Below, one piece after another: positions 1 to 9,249 of a stretch of DNA of 25,259 nt. The position numbers were made by a program, and so were the translations under genes. Numbering within the stretch: the first letter of the stretch is position 1; every line of letters starts with the position of its first letter. Below the pieces are notes generated by a model. The model was not told the origin of the DNA. It worked only from the letters and a program-made list of their open reading frames with translations, and did not search any database. The DNA comes from Chrysochromulina parva (Eukaryota; Haptophyta; Prymnesiales; Chrysochromulinaceae): NCBI GenBank assembly GCA_002887195.1, contig PJAB01000495.1, positions 1 to 25,259 of the forward strand, in the 5' to 3' direction.

Positions 1-116
1 AGTTCACCGAGGCTGAGTCCAACATGAACGACCTCGTCTCCGAGTACCAGCAGTACCAGGACGCGTCCGCCGAGGAGGAGGGCGAGTTCGAGGAGGAGGG
101 CGGCGAGGAGTACTAA
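1..116 (+). CDS. TUBB: beta-tubulin, C-terminal end (partial)
   Basis: This is the 3' end of a beta-tubulin gene, the GTP-binding subunit that pairs with alpha-tubulin in microtubules. Reading from base 3, the last 37 codons carry the family's conserved final helix ([19 protein letters not shown]) followed by the acidic tail with the EEEGEFEEE core, and stop at TAA 114-116. The acidic tail is the known site of polyglutamylation or polyglycylation and of binding by microtubule-associated proteins. The tail ends in GGEEY; a terminal tyrosine is familiar from alpha-tubulin and less usual in beta-tubulin, but the upstream helix is clearly of beta type. The 5' part lies outside the window. Codon third positions are almost all G or C, as expected for a highly expressed gene in this genome. 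Confidence 0.97.
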   Translation, partial: FTEAESNMNDLVSEYQQYQDASAEEEGEFEEEGGEEY

Positions 117-906
117 GCAATCGACTCCGAGAAGCAGCCTCGAGACTGGGCGCACGGCCGCGGGTGGGCCGCGGCCCCCGCTGTGGCCTGGGGAGGGAGC
201 AGGTGTGGGAAGAGCGAGACGCGGAGGTTCGTAGATTTGAGTAAGTTTGTGCGCGCCCGAGCGGATTAAACTTGTTCCCACCAAGCAATCACCAAGCAAC
301 GAGGGTCGAGGCTTTAAAATAAAGTGCTAGCCCGACCGAGTTGACTGCGCGCCGTCGCCGGAGCGCGGACCCACGTCTATCGGTATCGCGGGCCCGGAGC
401 GCGGTTAAAAAGGCGAGCCGGGTCACGTGCGGTGCGGGGCGGGGCGGGAACGGTGCGGGAAGGTTCGGGCCGGGCGGGGCGGCGCGCCGGGCGCGGCGCG
501 GGGCTGGCCGGCGGCTGGCCGGCGGCTGGCCGGCGACCGGGGGTCTACCGGGGGTCCGCGGCGGCGGGGCCGGCGGCGGGGGCGGGCCCCGCGGCGCCCG
601 GTGCGCGGGCCGCGGCGCGGGCGGCGCACTTCGCCGCGTGCTCGTTGCTGGCGGACGGGACGAAAAACGAAACCCGACGAAACCCGCAAGCCGCATCGGG
701 GGATCGGGTGCGCGAATCATAGTCGATAGTGCGCGAATACCGCTCACGACCGGCGTGTGAGCTCACCCTTGAAACGCTCGGCTCCGATAAGATTAACCGA
801 CCTAGTACGCCATAGGATCGCACACCCACCCGGGCCGGGCGCGGGAAGGCGTGTCGCCACGCGTCGATCTATAGCCTATTAGGACTAATGTCCAGCCTAT
901 TACAGC
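117..906. other. intergenic region with extreme GC core
   Basis: No gene was recognised between the tubulin stop and the convergent SET/MYND gene. The first 200 bp are probably tubulin 3' UTR, with AATAAA at 318-323. From about 425 to 640 the DNA is almost entirely G and C and rich in CpG, starting at a CACGTG (424-429). It includes three tandem 11-bp units of GCTGGCCGGCG (503-535). Open frames here on both strands are Arg/Pro/Gly-rich and look like by-products of composition. Around 870-910 the motif AGCCTATTA/AGCCTATG recurs three times near the 3' end of the SET/MYND gene. Confidence 0.6.
318..323 (+). promoter_or_regulatory. possible polyadenylation signal of beta-tubulin
   Basis: AATAAA lies about 200 bp after the tubulin stop, in a locally AT-richer stretch (GCTTTAAAATAAAG). 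It matches the canonical eukaryotic poly(A) hexamer. Many algae do not depend on this hexamer, so its use is only a suggestion from position. Confidence 0.3.
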
Positions 907-2109
907 CTATGTGGCCTTTTGGCTTGTGGCTGTGCTATGAGCTTGTCCTTGTGCGTGTTGAGCACTTGCAAGAGCGCACGAGCTATTGGCGAGGCTTGCT
1001 CGCCGCTTTGCTCTGAGCTCCTCGGTTGCCGGGCTTGTCGCCGGTACACATCGTTCACAAGCGCACTCAAAGCCGTAGTACTTGAGGAGATGCGCGCGGC
1101 GCGTATCCCTGTCCGAGTCAGTGTCTACGTACGCGATAGTCAGCTCGGCACCGCATGGCACCTCGCGGAGCGTCACCAGGGAGAAGGCGGCCGCGTCACA
1201 GCTGGCCTCCTCGGCACTCAACGGCGCCGGCCCCGAAGCTCCGTCGTCATCGGCACGATCGCAATCGGCAACTCCCAGCCCCTTGCAATCGGCCGCCCAC
1301 ACCGGCGTCGACTCAAAGGTCAGGTTGGGTGCGCACGAGTGGTTGAAGAGATGCATCGCCCCGACAAAGGTCGCACGGCCCACATCGCTACCCGTGACAG
1401 AGCTCACTCCGTAGACGTTGCACAGCTGGCGACGAAGTAGGTCCCCAAGCTCCTCCGCAGGCACACGAGCCTCAGGCGGCACAAAGCGCAGCGCAACGTC
1501 GCAGGCCTCTTCGATGAGCGCAGGCGGCGGCCAGCTACGAGCGACACTAAGCAGTCGTGCTGCGCCATCAGGATAAGCGACAGTGAGCCCGCAGAGGGCC
1601 TCAACGCGCACGGCGGCATGCCGGTCGGCAAGGAGGCGCAGCGCTTGTGCAAGCATGTTCTCCGCAAGCGGGTCGACGATCGGGCGCTGCTCCGCGAGCT
1701 CCTCTCGTGCGATTGCGCCAAGTGCAGCACATTCGAAGCTGCCACGATGCCGCTGCTCAATTCGTACTTCGCATGCCTCGGAGCAGAAGCGTAGCACCTT
1801 GCAACCCGCGCAGCGGCGAGGCCACCGTTTAGGAATTGCCGCGCACGGATGACGAGCTCGCGAGTCGGCAAAGCATGCGGCGCACGTGAACGGCCTCGCA
1901 TCTGGCGTCAGCGTGAGCACGAAAGGCCTCTCAATGATCACCCTCTGACCGGCGGCAATATCTCGCGTGGCGAACATGGCCAGTTGCCCATCAAAGGAGC
2001 TCGCGGCGATGCGGCAGGGGAAGTCATTGCGCTCAAGGACATAATTTGTACATATGGCAAGGCGATCGACGTCGCGAGGACGAGCGGCCAAGGGCGCATC
2101 GCATGACAT
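907..2109 (-). CDS. SMYD-like SET and MYND domain protein, probable lysine methyltransferase
   Basis: This is a 400-residue protein of the SMYD type, a SET-fold S-adenosylmethionine-dependent lysine methyltransferase split by a MYND zinc finger. The start is the ATG at 2109, two codons inside a longer frame that opens at TTG. Numbering from that ATG, the N-terminal SET part is at about 35-66 and the MYND cysteines are at 76, 79, 100, 103, 109 and 113, with His121 and Cys127. The catalytic NHSC motif is at 256-259, the ELTIAYV strand at 322-328, and the post-SET CACERC cluster at 349-354; together with the NHSC cysteine the cluster can hold a zinc ion. The final His-Cys spacing of the MYND finger is wider than usual. 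About 50 acidic and alanine-rich residues are inserted between NHSC and the last SET strand. Substrates could be histone or non-histone and cannot be told from sequence. No intron is evident. Confidence 0.9.
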   Translation of the reverse strand: MSCDAPLAARPRDVDRLAICTNYVLERNDFPCRIAASSFDGQLAMFATRDIAAGQRVIIERPFVLTLTPDARPFTCAACFADSRARHPCAAIPKRWPRRCAGCKVLRFCSEACEVRIEQRHRGSFECAALGAIAREELAEQRPIVDPLAENMLAQALRLLADRHAAVRVEALCGLTVAYPDGAARLLSVARSWPPPALIEEACDVALRFVPPEARVPAEELGDLLRRQLCNVYGVSSVTGSDVGRATFVGAMHLFNHSCAPNLTFESTPVWAADCKGLGVADCDRADDDGASGPAPLSAEEASCDAAAFSLVTLREVPCGAELTIAYVDTDSDRDTRRAHLLKYYGFECACERCVPATSPATEELRAKRRASLANSSCALASAQHAQGQAHSTATSQKAT

Positions 2110-3252
2110 CTGCAAACGAAATTCACAGACACGACCTTTTCAACTGTGAGTGGGTGCCTTCTCGGGTTCCCAAGCTCCGGCTCACAGCCGTTTCACACAG
2201 AGCTGCATACGGTACCGGACTTTCCACTGCAACGCATTTCCGTTGTGGCGGGCCCTCCGCGGTGAGCTGGGTTTTAACTGACTAACTGGGTTTTCGCAAC
2301 GGTTTCTTTACCCGGCGGTGAGGCTGAGGGTTTTCGCTTACGGTTTTGCTTTCTTTACATGGGAAGGTCGCGCCGCGAGGAGGCGAGAGCCTGTGCGCAC
2401 AATAAAGCCGTAGACTCACGATTCAAACGTCTAGAATACAATCAGATATCAGGAGCACTCTAATCAGTACGCCGGGGCCGGGGAGTACTCCGGGCGGCGG
2501 TTAAGAGCCGAGCCGGCAGGTCCGGTGGCGTGGTGAGACGGTCGCGGAGAGTTTGACACTCAGACAGAGCTGAGAGTTCTTGTATCTCTTGACTCTCAGC
2601 GTCAAGAAAAACGGATAATCGTAACTCACACCGGAAACCCGGTAATGTCAAATGTGTCTTAAAACTCCTGGAGGATGGTGCTGCTGCTGGGCTTACTTTT
2701 AATTCTGAACGTCATCCGATCGAAAGCGCGCAGCCCGCAGGCTCTATTTGTTCGGCTCGACCGAACGTTCGAAAACGTCGACGCTACGGCCTCGTCGCTG
2801 CACGCTGCCTCGCTGGGCCGTGTAGAGACACAAGAGAGGTAGAGAGCCATTAGCATAATAAACATTCCCGGCCCGCACAATCAAGCGCGGTTACACACGA
2901 CACAGTCACGGTACGGGCTACAGCGCTACGCTACTGCTACTGTTCCAGGTACCGCCCCCAATTTCCCAGATCCCACACCCGTGCCAACCGCAAACGCAAT
3001 CCGTCCACTCACCGCGGCACGCCATGCGCCAAAGAACATGCGCGCGCTCAACTCCCGACTCGCGCGGCGAGAGACGACGCACTGCTTTCAAGTGGCGGTG
3101 GTGCCCTTCGAGCAGGCCTTCGAGCGCCATGTCGAGCGCCGCCCGGCCGTTTCGAACTGATTGCAGCACGGTTCTCGAATACCATTCCTCGGCACTACAA
3201 AGGAGCCAGCACGCGTGCAATGATCGCACCAGCGGAGGGCTCCTTGCGATGC
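2110..3252. other. intergenic region, possible unassigned coding stretch
   Basis: This is the upstream region of the SET/MYND gene and the 3' flank of the transhydrogenase gene. Around 2288-2360 there is an imperfect repeat of GGTTTTCGC...GGTTT...TTTAC. No recognised gene was found. Two plus-strand stretches read like protein: about 2710-2838, followed by AG|GTAGAG, and a frame closing at TGA 3155-3157. Their frames do not join cleanly across the obvious splice sites. Minus-strand frames overlap the same DNA, so no gene is called. Confidence 0.5.
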
Positions 3253-6200
3253 TTAGACGAGCTCCTTGACCGCCGCCTGCAGCGCGTCACACGACGCCTT
3301 CGCGTCGCCGAGAAGGATATCTGTGTTCTCGTTGTAGAAGATGGGGTTGTCAATGCCCGCGTAGCTCGTCGAGCCCATCGAGCGCTTCATGACGATGACA
3401 TTCTTCGCCGTCCACACCCGGATCACAGGCATGCCCGCGATGGCCGAAGAAGGGTCGTCCTCCGCATCCGAATTGACCGTGTCGCTCGCGCCGATGACGA
3501 GCACCACGTCGGTCTCGGGCAGATCTCCGTTGATCTCGTCCATCTCGAGCACGATGTCGTACGGCACCCCCGCCTCAGCGAGGAGCACGTTGAGCTGGCC
3601 GGGCATACGCCCGGCCACTGGGTGGATACCGTACCGCACTTTGACACCCTTGGCGCGGAGCATCGCGGCAATCTCGCCGATGGCGTACTGGGCCTTGGCC
3701 ACGGCGAGGCCATAGCCTGGCACGATCACGACCGATTTGGCCTCAGTCAGCCGCTGAGCGACAGTCGCCACGCTCACCTCAGTGTGCGGGGCGTATGTCT
3801 TGGCCGTCACCGGGCCCGTCGGCTTCTTCGGGCCGCCGAGCCCAAGCAGCACGCTCACAATGCCGCGGTTCATCGACTTGCACATGTCTTCAGTCAAGAT
3901 AGCGCCCGAGAAGCCAATCAAGGCGCCCACGGTCGTGAGGAGCGAGTTCTGAAGCATGAAGCCCTCGGCGCACAGGGCCCATCCCGAAGCCGAGTTGAGT
4001 GACGTGATGACGACGGGCATGTCGGCGCCGCCAATGGAGGAGGTGACGTGTGCGCCGAGGAAGGCCGAGGTGAGGGCACCGAGGCCGAGGAGCTTGAGGC
4101 TGAGCGCAAACGGCGTGGCCGCGCTCGCGAACTTGGCCATCGCCCACAGGTTGAAGGCGAAGATCAGAGCGTTGAAAAAGTTCTTCTTGGGCAGCGACTT
4201 GGGCGCCGAGGAGAGGATACCTTGGAGCTTGCCGAAAGCAACGAGGGAACCGGTCATGGTGATCCAGCCGAGGAAGTTGGCAAGGTAGATGGCGAAGGCC
4301 GCCGCACCGCCCGTCATTCCGAGGTGCGACCGGTGCAGGAACTCGCCGATGCCTGTCAACGCAGCCGCCAAGCCCACGAGGGAGTGGAACGCGGCGACGG
4401 TCTGCGGCAGCTCGGTGGGGCCTACTTTGGAGGCGATGGCAAAGCCGCCCAGCCCACCAAAGGCGAAAAGGCCGAGCACGCCGAGGATGGCGGCCTTGGT
4501 CGCGCCGCCAGAGAGCATAGTGCCGAGCGTGGCGGCGATGCCAAAGGTGACACCGCCGAGGCCGAGGACGTTCCCCAGGCGTGCCGTCGACTGCTTGCCG
4601 AGGGAGCCGATCGCGCCAATGCAGAAGATGCCCGAGATGAGGGCGAGGAGCTCGGAGGACGCGGCCATGCCGGAGGTGATCAGGCCTGCGTAACCCGCGA
4701 GCAGGATGGCCGCAGGCAGCAGGAAGAAGTTGTAGTACTCCTTCTCGTCGGTGGCGCGCTTGAAGAGGCCGAGCATCTTCTTCGTGACGACAAAGCCGCC
4801 CGCGATGTTGATGGAGGAGAGCACCAGTGCCGCCGCGCCAAGGAGTTGCGCAGCGCCCTTCGGACGCGCGACCGCCGTGGGCAAGAGGAACATGGCGCCG
4901 ACGGCCGTCATGCCAGAGATGGCGTTCGTGGCCGACATGAGCGGCGAGTGGAGCGCGGGCGGCACGCTCAGCACCGCCTGGTAGCCTGCCAAACCCGCGA
5001 GCGAGAAGACCGTGAGGAGGGCAGCCAGCTGCCGATCGGCGACGCGACCAAGCAGCAGCACGCACGCCGCGGCCACGGAGGCCGCAACCGAGTCCTTGGC
5101 GTACTTGGTCCACGCCGGGGGCGGCGGCGGCTTCACGACCTCGGGCTTCTTCTCAGGTGCCGGAGGCGGCTGGTAGGGTGGCGCGGGGTACGTGAGCTTG
5201 CCCCCGTCGACAACCAGCATGCCGCGGACCGCGGGATCTTCATAGTCGATCCTCCACTCGCTCTTGGCCTTCGGGTTGGTCTGAGGCCCCACCGACAGGA
5301 TGAACTTGGCCACGTTGTTGCCGAAGAGGTTCGAGGCGGTCGAGGGCAGCCGTGAGGCGAGATCCGTGTAGCCGATGAGCCGGACGCCATTTTCCGTCGT
5401 GGTGATCTTGTCCTTGACGGTTCCCTCGACGTTGCCGCCGGCCTCCGCCGCAAGGTCGACGATCACCGAGCCGTCGCGCATCTTCGCGACGATGTCGCTC
5501 TTGACGAGGATCGGCGCCTTGCGATTCGGGATGAGTGCCGTCGTGATGACGATGTCGGCGTCGACGAGCTGCTCCGAAAGCATCTGCTGCTCCGCCGCCT
5601 TGTACGCGTCGCTCATCTCCTTGGCATAGCCGCCCGTGCCGGACCCGTCCTCCTCATACGGCACCTTGAGAAACTTGCCGCCCAGAGACTCCACCTGCTC
5701 CCGCACTGCGGGCCGCACGTCGTATGCGCGCACATCGGCGCCCGCATTCTTGGCAGCCTGGATGGCCGCGAGGCCCGCGACGCCAGCACCAAGAACCAAG
5801 ACCTTGGCTGGAGGCACCTTGCCTGCAGCAGTCATCTGCCCCGCAAAGAAACGGCCAAAAGTGTGCTGCGCCTCGACGACGGCACGATAGCCGATGATGT
5901 TCGTCTGCGACGAGAGCACGTCGAAAGTTTGGCCGCGGCTCAGCATGCGCGGAATCTGGTCGAGGGCGAAGACGGTGGCTCCTTGCTTCTGGAACTGGCC
6001 CATGAGAGCCTCATTGTTCTGCGGCTTAATCAAGGAAATCAGCGTGCGCGACTCCACAAGCGCCGCCTCGTTTGCTGACGGCGGGTTCAGCTTGGTGATA
6101 ATGTCAGCCTTCCACGGATCGCCGATCCGAGCGCCGACCGCCATGTAGTCCTTATCGGAGAAGAGCGCACGAGCGCCCGCACCTGATTCGACGACCACCG

Positions 6201-6456
6201 ACAGTCCGGCCTTGATGAGCAAGGCGGCGCTCTCGGGAGTTATAGAGACGCGCGCCTCAGCTGCATCGGTCTCCTTGGCAACACCAACGGTCAGAGCCGA
6301 ATACGGAATGCCAGAAACACCAACCGCAGCAGCGGGCGCGACGAGATTGATGCGCGAGCGCGCTACAGCTGAGTGGAAGACAGGCTTGTGGAAGATCGGG
6401 CCGGCCCTAAGTGCGACAACAGCTGGCAGTACGAGGAGGAAGACGAGCCGCGCCAT
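3253..6456 (-). CDS. NNT: proton-translocating NAD(P)+ transhydrogenase, fused alpha-beta type
   Basis: This is a 1067-residue single-chain transhydrogenase. It exchanges hydride between NADH and NADP+ and couples this to proton movement across a membrane. Numbering from the ATG at 6456, the NAD-binding domain I spans about 55-380, with the [12 protein letters not shown] loop at 173-184 and GAGVAG at 223-228. A proline-rich linker follows at about 424-448. Domain II has some 12-14 hydrophobic segments (455-865), with a conserved channel His691 (AAFHSLVGL) and Asn821 (SLNSASGW). The NADP-binding domain III (905-1067) has [27 protein letters not shown] and KRSMGS..YAG. The length and alpha-then-beta order match animal NNT (about 1086 residues). 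The N-terminus [19 protein letters not shown] is a typical ER signal sequence rather than an amphipathic mitochondrial presequence, so routing to the plastid or endomembrane is possible. A longer frame opens at TTG 6528 and is not preferred. Confidence 0.96.
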   Translation of the reverse strand: MARLVFLLVLPAVVALRAGPIFHKPVFHSAVARSRINLVAPAAAVGVSGIPYSALTVGVAKETDAAEARVSITPESAALLIKAGLSVVVESGAGARALFSDKDYMAVGARIGDPWKADIITKLNPPSANEAALVESRTLISLIKPQNNEALMGQFQKQGATVFALDQIPRMLSRGQTFDVLSSQTNIIGYRAVVEAQHTFGRFFAGQMTAAGKVPPAKVLVLGAGVAGLAAIQAAKNAGADVRAYDVRPAVREQVESLGGKFLKVPYEEDGSGTGGYAKEMSDAYKAAEQQMLSEQLVDADIVITTALIPNRKAPILVKSDIVAKMRDGSVIVDLAAEAGGNVEGTVKDKITTTENGVRLIGYTDLASRLPSTASNLFGNNVAKFILSVGPQTNPKAKSEWRIDYEDPAVRGMLVVDGGKLTYPAPPYQPPPAPEKKPEVVKPPPPPAWTKYAKDSVAASVAAACVLLLGRVADRQLAALLTVFSLAGLAGYQAVLSVPPALHSPLMSATNAISGMTAVGAMFLLPTAVARPKGAAQLLGAAALVLSSINIAGGFVVTKKMLGLFKRATDEKEYYNFFLLPAAILLAGYAGLITSGMAASSELLALISGIFCIGAIGSLGKQSTARLGNVLGLGGVTFGIAATLGTMLSGGATKAAILGVLGLFAFGGLGGFAIASKVGPTELPQTVAAFHSLVGLAAALTGIGEFLHRSHLGMTGGAAAFAIYLANFLGWITMTGSLVAFGKLQGILSSAPKSLPKKNFFNALIFAFNLWAMAKFASAATPFALSLKLLGLGALTSAFLGAHVTSSIGGADMPVVITSLNSASGWALCAEGFMLQNSLLTTVGALIGFSGAILTEDMCKSMNRGIVSVLLGLGGPKKPTGPVTAKTYAPHTEVSVATVAQRLTEAKSVVIVPGYGLAVAKAQYAIGEIAAMLRAKGVKVRYGIHPVAGRMPGQLNVLLAEAGVPYDIVLEMDEINGDLPETDVVLVIGASDTVNSDAEDDPSSAIAGMPVIRVWTAKNVIVMKRSMGSTSYAGIDNPIFYNENTDILLGDAKASCDALQAAVKELV

Positions 6457-6534
6457 TGAAGCGAAGCGCGTCGACGCAAAACGAAGGTGATTAAACCGCG
6501 CAAAAGCATCGAGATTGTCCGAAGTCAAATTAAA

Positions 6535-6542
6535 CTTTTATA
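6535..6542 (-). promoter_or_regulatory. TATA box of the transhydrogenase gene
   Basis: On the minus strand the sequence reads TATAAAAG, a perfect TATA-box consensus. It sits about 80 bp upstream of the chosen ATG (6456). A start of transcription about 30 bp downstream would give a leader of some 50 bases. This position supports the ATG at 6456 and argues against an in-frame start at 6528. It is the only convincing TATA box seen next to a gene in this window. Confidence 0.6.
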
Positions 6543-6710
6543 CCGACGAACCACAGACTTCGTCAGAAATGGTGATCGTGATCTCAGAAAAAAATGGATT
6601 TTGTCGCGGTCGACATCCCGCCTTTTTGCTAATTACTAGATGGGGAAGCGCTCTGGGAATGGGAGGTGGCAGGGTCGGGTTCGCAGGGGGCGGCCTAAGT
6701 TCTGAGTCGG

Positions 6711-6757
6711 CCCCGGGGACAATCCCGGGGAGCGCATTGGGGGAGCGGTCGGCTCCC
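6711..6757. repeat. pair of adjacent GC-rich inverted repeats
   Basis: CCCCGGG (6711-6717) pairs with CCCGGGG (6724-6730) around a 6-base loop. GGGAGC (6741-6746) pairs with GCTCCC (6752-6757) around a 5-base loop. Both could fold as stable hairpins in DNA or in the 3' UTR of the IQ-motif transcript. Their role is unknown. Confidence 0.6.
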
Positions 6758-6984
6758 GCGGGGCGGCCCACTTAAACCCACACATGCGTCACATGGAAAT
6801 GCGGGGGTGTTGGTTCAACATTGAGACACTTATTTCTCTTTTTGACACTTTTTGACACTTTTGTGAGGCTCAAAATACGATCAGAAACGCAGCAGCGGAG
6901 AAGACCCCCGGAAAACGCGCCGACTCGACGGAGCACGTGGCACGTGGGGTCTAAATGGATCTCGGGTCTCCGCGCGTTGAACAC

Positions 6985-8838
6985 CTACGCCTCACTCCGA
7001 CGCTTCGTCTTCGCGCTCAACCAGCCCTTCGGGGCGTCCTCTTGAGCGGTGTCCTTGAGGGCGGCAGCTCGTGCGGGTCGTGGCGCAGCGGCCTGGGCCT
7101 CGATGGCTGCCTCGACGATGACGCCCACTCGGCCGCGCGTCGCGGGGTTCGTCTTCGGAGGCCGGCTCCACCTGCTCTGGCCACTGAGCGGCTGCCGCTT
7201 GAGCCTCCGCGTGAGAGGCCCTCTCGACTCGCTCAAGGCGGCCGTGAGTGAACTCTCGATTCCACTGGCCTTGAGCATCAATTGCACACCCAATCGGGAA
7301 GCGTCGACGGTGTCCACCTGCATGGAGAGCACCGCCTGCATCATGGCTTCGAGGGCATTCATCGTGTGCGGCGGTGGTGGCGCGTCCCGAAGCTGGTACA
7401 GCTTCTGCTGCATCGTCGCCGCCGCCGCATGCGTCGCCTTCGCCTGTGATGCCTGATGCAACTGCCGCTGCTGGACCGCGGCAATCCACGAGGGGTTCCA
7501 CACTCGGTGCCATCGCTCGAAGCCCGACGCGAGGAGGGCATGCTCGACACGGCGCCGCCAGGCTGCGCTTGAATTGGTCACCGCGCTGCGCGCTGACCAC
7601 CGCCGCTGCAGCCTGCGGAAGCTGCGCGCTACGCGCCGCCGATCCGCGACGAGTCGAAGCCCGTGCCACTTGTGTGCGCGGCGCCAACGGCGCCAAATGG
7701 TCGCGATCCACACATCGATGGAGCGCGAGAGCCGCGCGTAGTGCACCGCCTGCTCCCTCCGAAGCCTCTTGGTCGCCATCAGCTTCCACTGGAGGAATCG
7801 TCTTCCGTGTTCAGCCGGCGTCGGAGCTTTCAAAATGAGGAGGAGGCGGCACACAATCCCGGGGCGGCGGTCGTGATACCCTCGGATGATGGCTTGAATT
7901 TGCGTGGCCGCGGCCCACTTGCGCCGGAATCTCCTTCGGGCCACTCCGCTGATCTTGTTGGCCGAATACCTTTGCCGCATGACGCGGAACCGTTTGCTGA
8001 ATAGAATGTTGTCTGTAGCCACAGCAATTGCCTCGGCCTCGTCCGCGATCGAAGAGTCATTGAGATGTGAGCAAGGGTCCCATGGCATCGCCACGTCGTC
8101 TTCGACTTTCTCGTCTTGAGCATGCCTGTCCGCTCCCAGCGACCCCAGCCGGGAGATGTTGTCATTCAGTCCTTTGCCAACCGTGTTGCCGACCTCGACC
8201 ACACTCGATGCCGCTGCCTCCGCTGTGCCCGCTGCGCCTGCCGCCGCTGTCTCCGCGGCGCCCGCGGCGCCCGCGGCGCCTGCCGCCGCTGCCTCCGCGG
8301 CTGCACCGGCTCGGAAGATGACGGGGGTGATGACATTGTCGTTCAGACCTTTGCCGACCTCGAGCACGCTCGATGCCACTGCCTCCGCGGCACCCGCAGC
8401 GCCTGCCGCCGCTGCCTCCGCGGCACCCGCTGCGCCTGCCGCCGCTGCCTCCGCGGCTGCACCGGCTCGGAAGATGACGGGGGTGATGACATTGTCGTTC
8501 AGACCTTTGCCGACCTCGAGCACGCTCGATGCCACTGCCTCCACAGCGCCCGCAGCGCCTGCTGCCGCTGCCTCCGCGGCTGCGCCGGCTGCACTTGCGG
8601 CCGCACCAAGTTTGTCCGCCGCGCCGGCAATCGTGAGCTTAATGTCTGCCCCCAACCGATCGACGGTCTGCCCCCAAGTGAGTTCCTCGGGAATGGTGAG
8701 CAGCGACTGGTCGAAGCGAGGTGGAAGCCGGCGACTTCTGCTGGCGGGCATCACGTCTCCAGATGCATCGAAGAGTGCCATGACTGCAAAGTCTTGCCGT
8801 TCGGATCCGCATGTCAAGGCTGTCTTGGCCCGCCCCAT
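6985..8838 (-). CDS. alanine-rich repeat protein with IQ calmodulin-binding motif
   Basis: This is a protein of about 617 residues that I cannot assign to a named family. The start is taken at ATG 8838; ATG 8781 is also possible, and the longer frame opens at GTG. Numbering from 8838, residues 80-230 are an alanine/glycine/glutamate tract. A 52-residue unit containing EVGKGLNDNVITPVIFRAG occurs twice, with a degenerate third copy (EVGNTVGKGLNDN); the DNA period is 156 bp. At about 308-325 there is an IQ motif, AATQIQAIIRGYHDRR, the usual calmodulin or EF-hand binding site. It is followed by a Trp/Arg-rich, probably helical region (WRRWRRAHKWHG) to about residue 450, resembling repeats seen in cytoskeletal and centrosomal or flagellar proteins. 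The C-terminus is basic (KTKRRSEA). No signal peptide or membrane segment is seen. A calmodulin-regulated structural role is a guess. Confidence 0.75.
   Translation of the reverse strand: MGRAKTALTCGSERQDFAVMALFDASGDVMPASRSRRLPPRFDQSLLTIPEELTWGQTVDRLGADIKLTIAGAADKLGAAASAAGAAAEAAAAGAAGAVEAVASSVLEVGKGLNDNVITPVIFRAGAAAEAAAAGAAGAAEAAAAGAAGAAEAVASSVLEVGKGLNDNVITPVIFRAGAAAEAAAAGAAGAAGAAETAAAGAAGTAEAAASSVVEVGNTVGKGLNDNISRLGSLGADRHAQDEKVEDDVAMPWDPCSHLNDSSIADEAEAIAVATDNILFSKRFRVMRQRYSANKISGVARRRFRRKWAAATQIQAIIRGYHDRRPGIVCRLLLILKAPTPAEHGRRFLQWKLMATKRLRREQAVHYARLSRSIDVWIATIWRRWRRAHKWHGLRLVADRRRVARSFRRLQRRWSARSAVTNSSAAWRRRVEHALLASGFERWHRVWNPSWIAAVQQRQLHQASQAKATHAAAATMQQKLYQLRDAPPPPHTMNALEAMMQAVLSMQVDTVDASRLGVQLMLKASGIESSLTAALSESRGPLTRRLKRQPLSGQSRWSRPPKTNPATRGRVGVIVEAAIEAQAAAPRPARAAALKDTAQEDAPKGWLSAKTKRRSEA
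8295..8560 (-). repeat. 156-bp in-frame tandem repeat
   Basis: A segment beginning CTGCACCGGCTCGGAAGATG occurs at 8301 and again at 8457, a period of 156 bp. It reads through the EVGKGLNDNVITPV block and the adjoining alanine-rich codons. The two copies are nearly identical at DNA level, pointing to a recent duplication. A third copy is diverged. Confidence 0.85.
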
Positions 8839-9249
8839 GGACGGATCGTGCGCGCGCGGTGCAGGACACACTTGAACTCACCCCCGCGTGCCGGGAGCGC
8901 ACCTGAGCGTGGCAATTTCCGTTCGGGGCGAGTTCGTATTTCCAGTTTCGGCCCATTCGTCAGAAACGTGTCGAAATGCATGCCGTCCAACTGGAGGACG
9001 TATACAGCAATGTCTCAGTCGAAGTTGCAAGTTCTACTTTGCCGATTACATTTAGCGCCGTCTCGGGGGGACCCTGTGAATTCCTACTTCTCTATTTGAC
9101 TGTTTCTCAGCTCTCTGCCTGCATGTGTCTCCCTTCTCAGCTCTCTGCCTGCATGTGTCTCCCTTCGGGGTCTTGTATTGTCTTCTCTTCTGTGCTTTGT
9201 ACTGTACCGGTACGTGTTGCGTGTATTAACATGAATTCCTATTGGAAAA
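8839..9249. other. divergent upstream region of IQ-protein and NPRL2 genes
   Basis: This 411-bp gap separates two divergent genes and presumably holds both promoters. No TATA box was recognised. A 30-bp tandem duplication (9104-9163) lies about 90-150 bp before the NPRL2 start and is pyrimidine-rich. No other feature was seen. Confidence 0.5.
9104..9163. repeat. 30-bp tandem duplication in NPRL2 leader or promoter
   Basis: Two exact adjacent 30-bp copies contain CTCAGCTCTCTGCCTGCATG and are followed by a partial TTC. They lie upstream of the NPRL2 ATG. An effect on transcription is possible but not shown. Confidence 0.85.

Larger units (their letters stand above)
6457..6984. other. intergenic region between IQ-protein and transhydrogenase genes
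   Basis: The left part holds the short leader and TATA box of the transhydrogenase gene. The middle carries two adjacent GC-rich inverted repeats (6711-6757), described separately. The right part is AT-richer, with the TTTTTGACAC motif at 6840-6859, and is probably the 3' UTR of the IQ-motif gene. No coding sequence was recognised. Confidence 0.5.

Noticed and set aside
425..760. Arg/Pro/Gly-rich open frames on both strands in the GC-rich core after tubulin
   Set aside because: They occur in all frames at once, as expected of very GC-rich DNA lacking stop codons.
4048..5355. 435-codon plus-strand frame and a 407-codon second minus-strand frame over the transhydrogenase gene
   Set aside because: Both are shadows of the conserved transhydrogenase frame and have no domain.
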